A DNA stretch of 64,000 nucleotides from Artocarpus heterophyllus (lineage: Eukaryota; Streptophyta; Magnoliopsida; Rosales; Moraceae): the NCBI GenBank assembly GCA_025403435.1, contig JAJQZP010000049.1, forward strand, positions 873,487 to 937,486, given 5' to 3'. Made by a program: the position numbers and the translations under genes. Under the pieces are notes generated by a model. That model was not told the origin of the DNA. It saw only the letters and a list, made by a program, of their open reading frames with translations, and searched no databases. Positions 63,112 to 64,000 of the stretch are shown one piece after another. The first letter of the stretch is position 1. Each line of letters opens with the position of its first letter.

Positions 63112-63260
63112 CTGTCGGTTTGTGACACTGCTTCCTGCTTGAAGCGTTCAATCATTAAGCACCCTAACAATATGTCATGTTTAAATAATAAATTAATAGA
63201 CGATACAATTATGTGGGACTAAAAACAGTTAATTTTATAAGAGAACATTAATACTTATAC
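63112..63260 (-). other. Intron 2 of the Ulp1-like gene
   Basis: Begins GTATAAGTAT and ends CGACAG on the minus strand. Removal joins VTR to NEMLY in frame and places the His/Asp exon before the Gln/Cys exon. Confidence 0.7.
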
Positions 63261-63524
63261 TCTCGTGACTGATACGAAATCCTCGTGTGGTGGGTGTCTA
63301 AGGGGGTCAAACCAATATATTTTGTCCTCCCATGGAGAAATAAGTCCCAACATCCAATGTTCTCCAACATTGTATGGCAGGAAGAATAATTTCCCCCTCG
63401 GTGCTTGAGCTAATAGGTGGAGGAGTGATATGGCATGCTCTCTATGATCACTTTGTAGGTTTCTTGCAGCACTTGAAATAATGGCCGGAGATATGAATTG
63501 CCATGCCTTGCAGTTCACAGTATT

Positions 63525-63637
63525 CTGACAAAAAACTACAATAAAAAACAATGTAGTCAATTATTTTAAAGCACCTTACAGCCCTACCTATATTTTAATA
63601 ATATGAAATATGGCTAGAGTTATTGGTAGAGGTATAC
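63525..63637 (-). other. Intron 1 of the Ulp1-like gene
   Basis: Begins GTATACCTC and ends TTTTGTCAG on the minus strand. Removal joins KANCIL to NTVNCK in frame. Confidence 0.68.
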
Positions 63638-64000
63638 CAGGATACAGTTTGCCTTGATTTTATCAAAGTTGATGAAGTAGTAAACATCTTCATACCCCAC
63701 ATAGATAGGCAATTTATTGCCAGTGACATTTACCGGTATCGGGTAGTGAATCATCGACCTATCGCACATGAAAGAATGTGCATATAGAGCCAACTACATA
63801 AATTCTAGAGGTACTAAAGCAAAGTTAAATGCAGGCAGTTGCTCATTAGCAATGGTTTGTTCTTGTTCTTGTTCTACCTCAGGTTGTGATTCTCTTGCTT
63901 TTGTAGAGCTTTTCTTTTTTTGGCGTTTCTTTATGCTTAGATCTTTTGGAACATGGCTAGGTGCTCGACTCGTCTTCATCACTGCAACGACTTCAACTAA

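Larger units (their letters stand above)
62312..64000 (-). mobile_element. CACTA (En/Spm) transposon, one end
   Basis: The element starts with CACTACTACAAAAT, close to the plant CACTA consensus terminus, preceded by AAA as possible 3-bp TSD half. It continues with about 400 bp of subterminal repeats and then a Ulp1-protease gene running towards this terminus. The other end is beyond the window. A Ulp1-domain gene beside the terminus is known in several plant CACTA families. Confidence 0.78.
62908..64000 (-). pseudogene. Ulp1-like C48 cysteine protease of the CACTA element (partial)
   Basis: Three exons fit the minus strand: window edge to 63638, 63524-63261 and 63111-62908, with GT-AG introns 63637-63525 and 63260-63112, both phase 0. 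Exon 1 has a basic, lysine- and glutamate-rich tail (KKRQKKKSSTKARE), then LALYAHSF, IHYPIPVNVTGNKLPIYVGY. Exon 2 has NTVNCKAWQFISPAII, the catalytic His in GEHWMLGLISPW and the Asp in YWFDPL. Exon 3 has the Gln/Cys box CPRQQGNVECGFFILHFM. All four active-site residues are visible. A TAG at 63794-63796 between EFM and LALY is in frame, so the copy is probably inactive unless read through. In the family the domain is a SUMO-protease relative; its job in transposons is unknown. Confidence 0.85.

Overview
This is repeat-dense heterochromatin from a flowering plant nuclear genome. I see no ordinary host gene, rRNA, tRNA or CRISPR locus. The plant assignment rests on Ty3/gypsy chromovirus and Ty1/copia elements with initiator-Met tRNA primer sites, a hAT (Ac/Ds-like) element, a CACTA element with a Ulp1-type gene, and a long AT-rich satellite. 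The species cannot be named from the sequence.

Backbone. About 16.5 kb consists of an AT-rich tandem satellite with a 97-99 bp monomer, in seven blocks: 1-2820, 4664-5457, 9027-12153, 23725-29709, 31507-32162, 35349-35857 and 57346-60015. Several monomer classes recur in a fixed order, so the array has higher-order structure. Everything else up to 60 kb is a transposable element inserted into this array, and most ends can be fixed by target-site duplications (TSDs).

Insertions. (1) Solo LTR A (2821-4663, TSD CATAT) and LTR B (5458-9029, right end deleted). (2) A full Ty3/gypsy chromovirus on the minus strand (12154-23724, TSD TTAGC) with LTRs of about 2.8 and 3.0 kb, tRNA-iMet PBS, gag, protease, RT, RNase H, integrase and chromodomain, all broken by stops. 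Its gag carries an 825-bp hAT element (19521-20345, TSD GCAGCAAT). (3) Second copies of LTR A (29710-31506, same TSD CATAT) and LTR B (32163-35348, TSD CATTT), showing that satellite plus both solo LTRs were duplicated together. (4) A Ty1/copia element on the plus strand (35858-57345, TSD GTGTG). Its leader carries a related copia element in the opposite orientation (38451-47289) and a minus-strand solo gypsy-type LTR C (48131-51326, TSD TATTA).

Right end. The satellite stops near 60015. Next comes a non-coding stretch with a polypurine tract and LTR-like start at 61134, probably the 3' end of a Tat/Athila-type element. From 62312 to the window edge lies one end of a CACTA transposon: a CACTACTA terminus, inverted subterminal repeats, and a three-exon minus-strand gene for a Ulp1-like C48 cysteine protease with one in-frame stop.

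Most unusual signals: a near-palindromic GC-rich motif (GTTCGGC-AG-GCCGAAC and variants) clustered in the LTRs and leaders of both the Ty3 and Ty1 families; the duplication of a satellite block with its solo LTRs; a long inverted repeat formed by opposed copia LTRs; and repair junctions with templated filler DNA.
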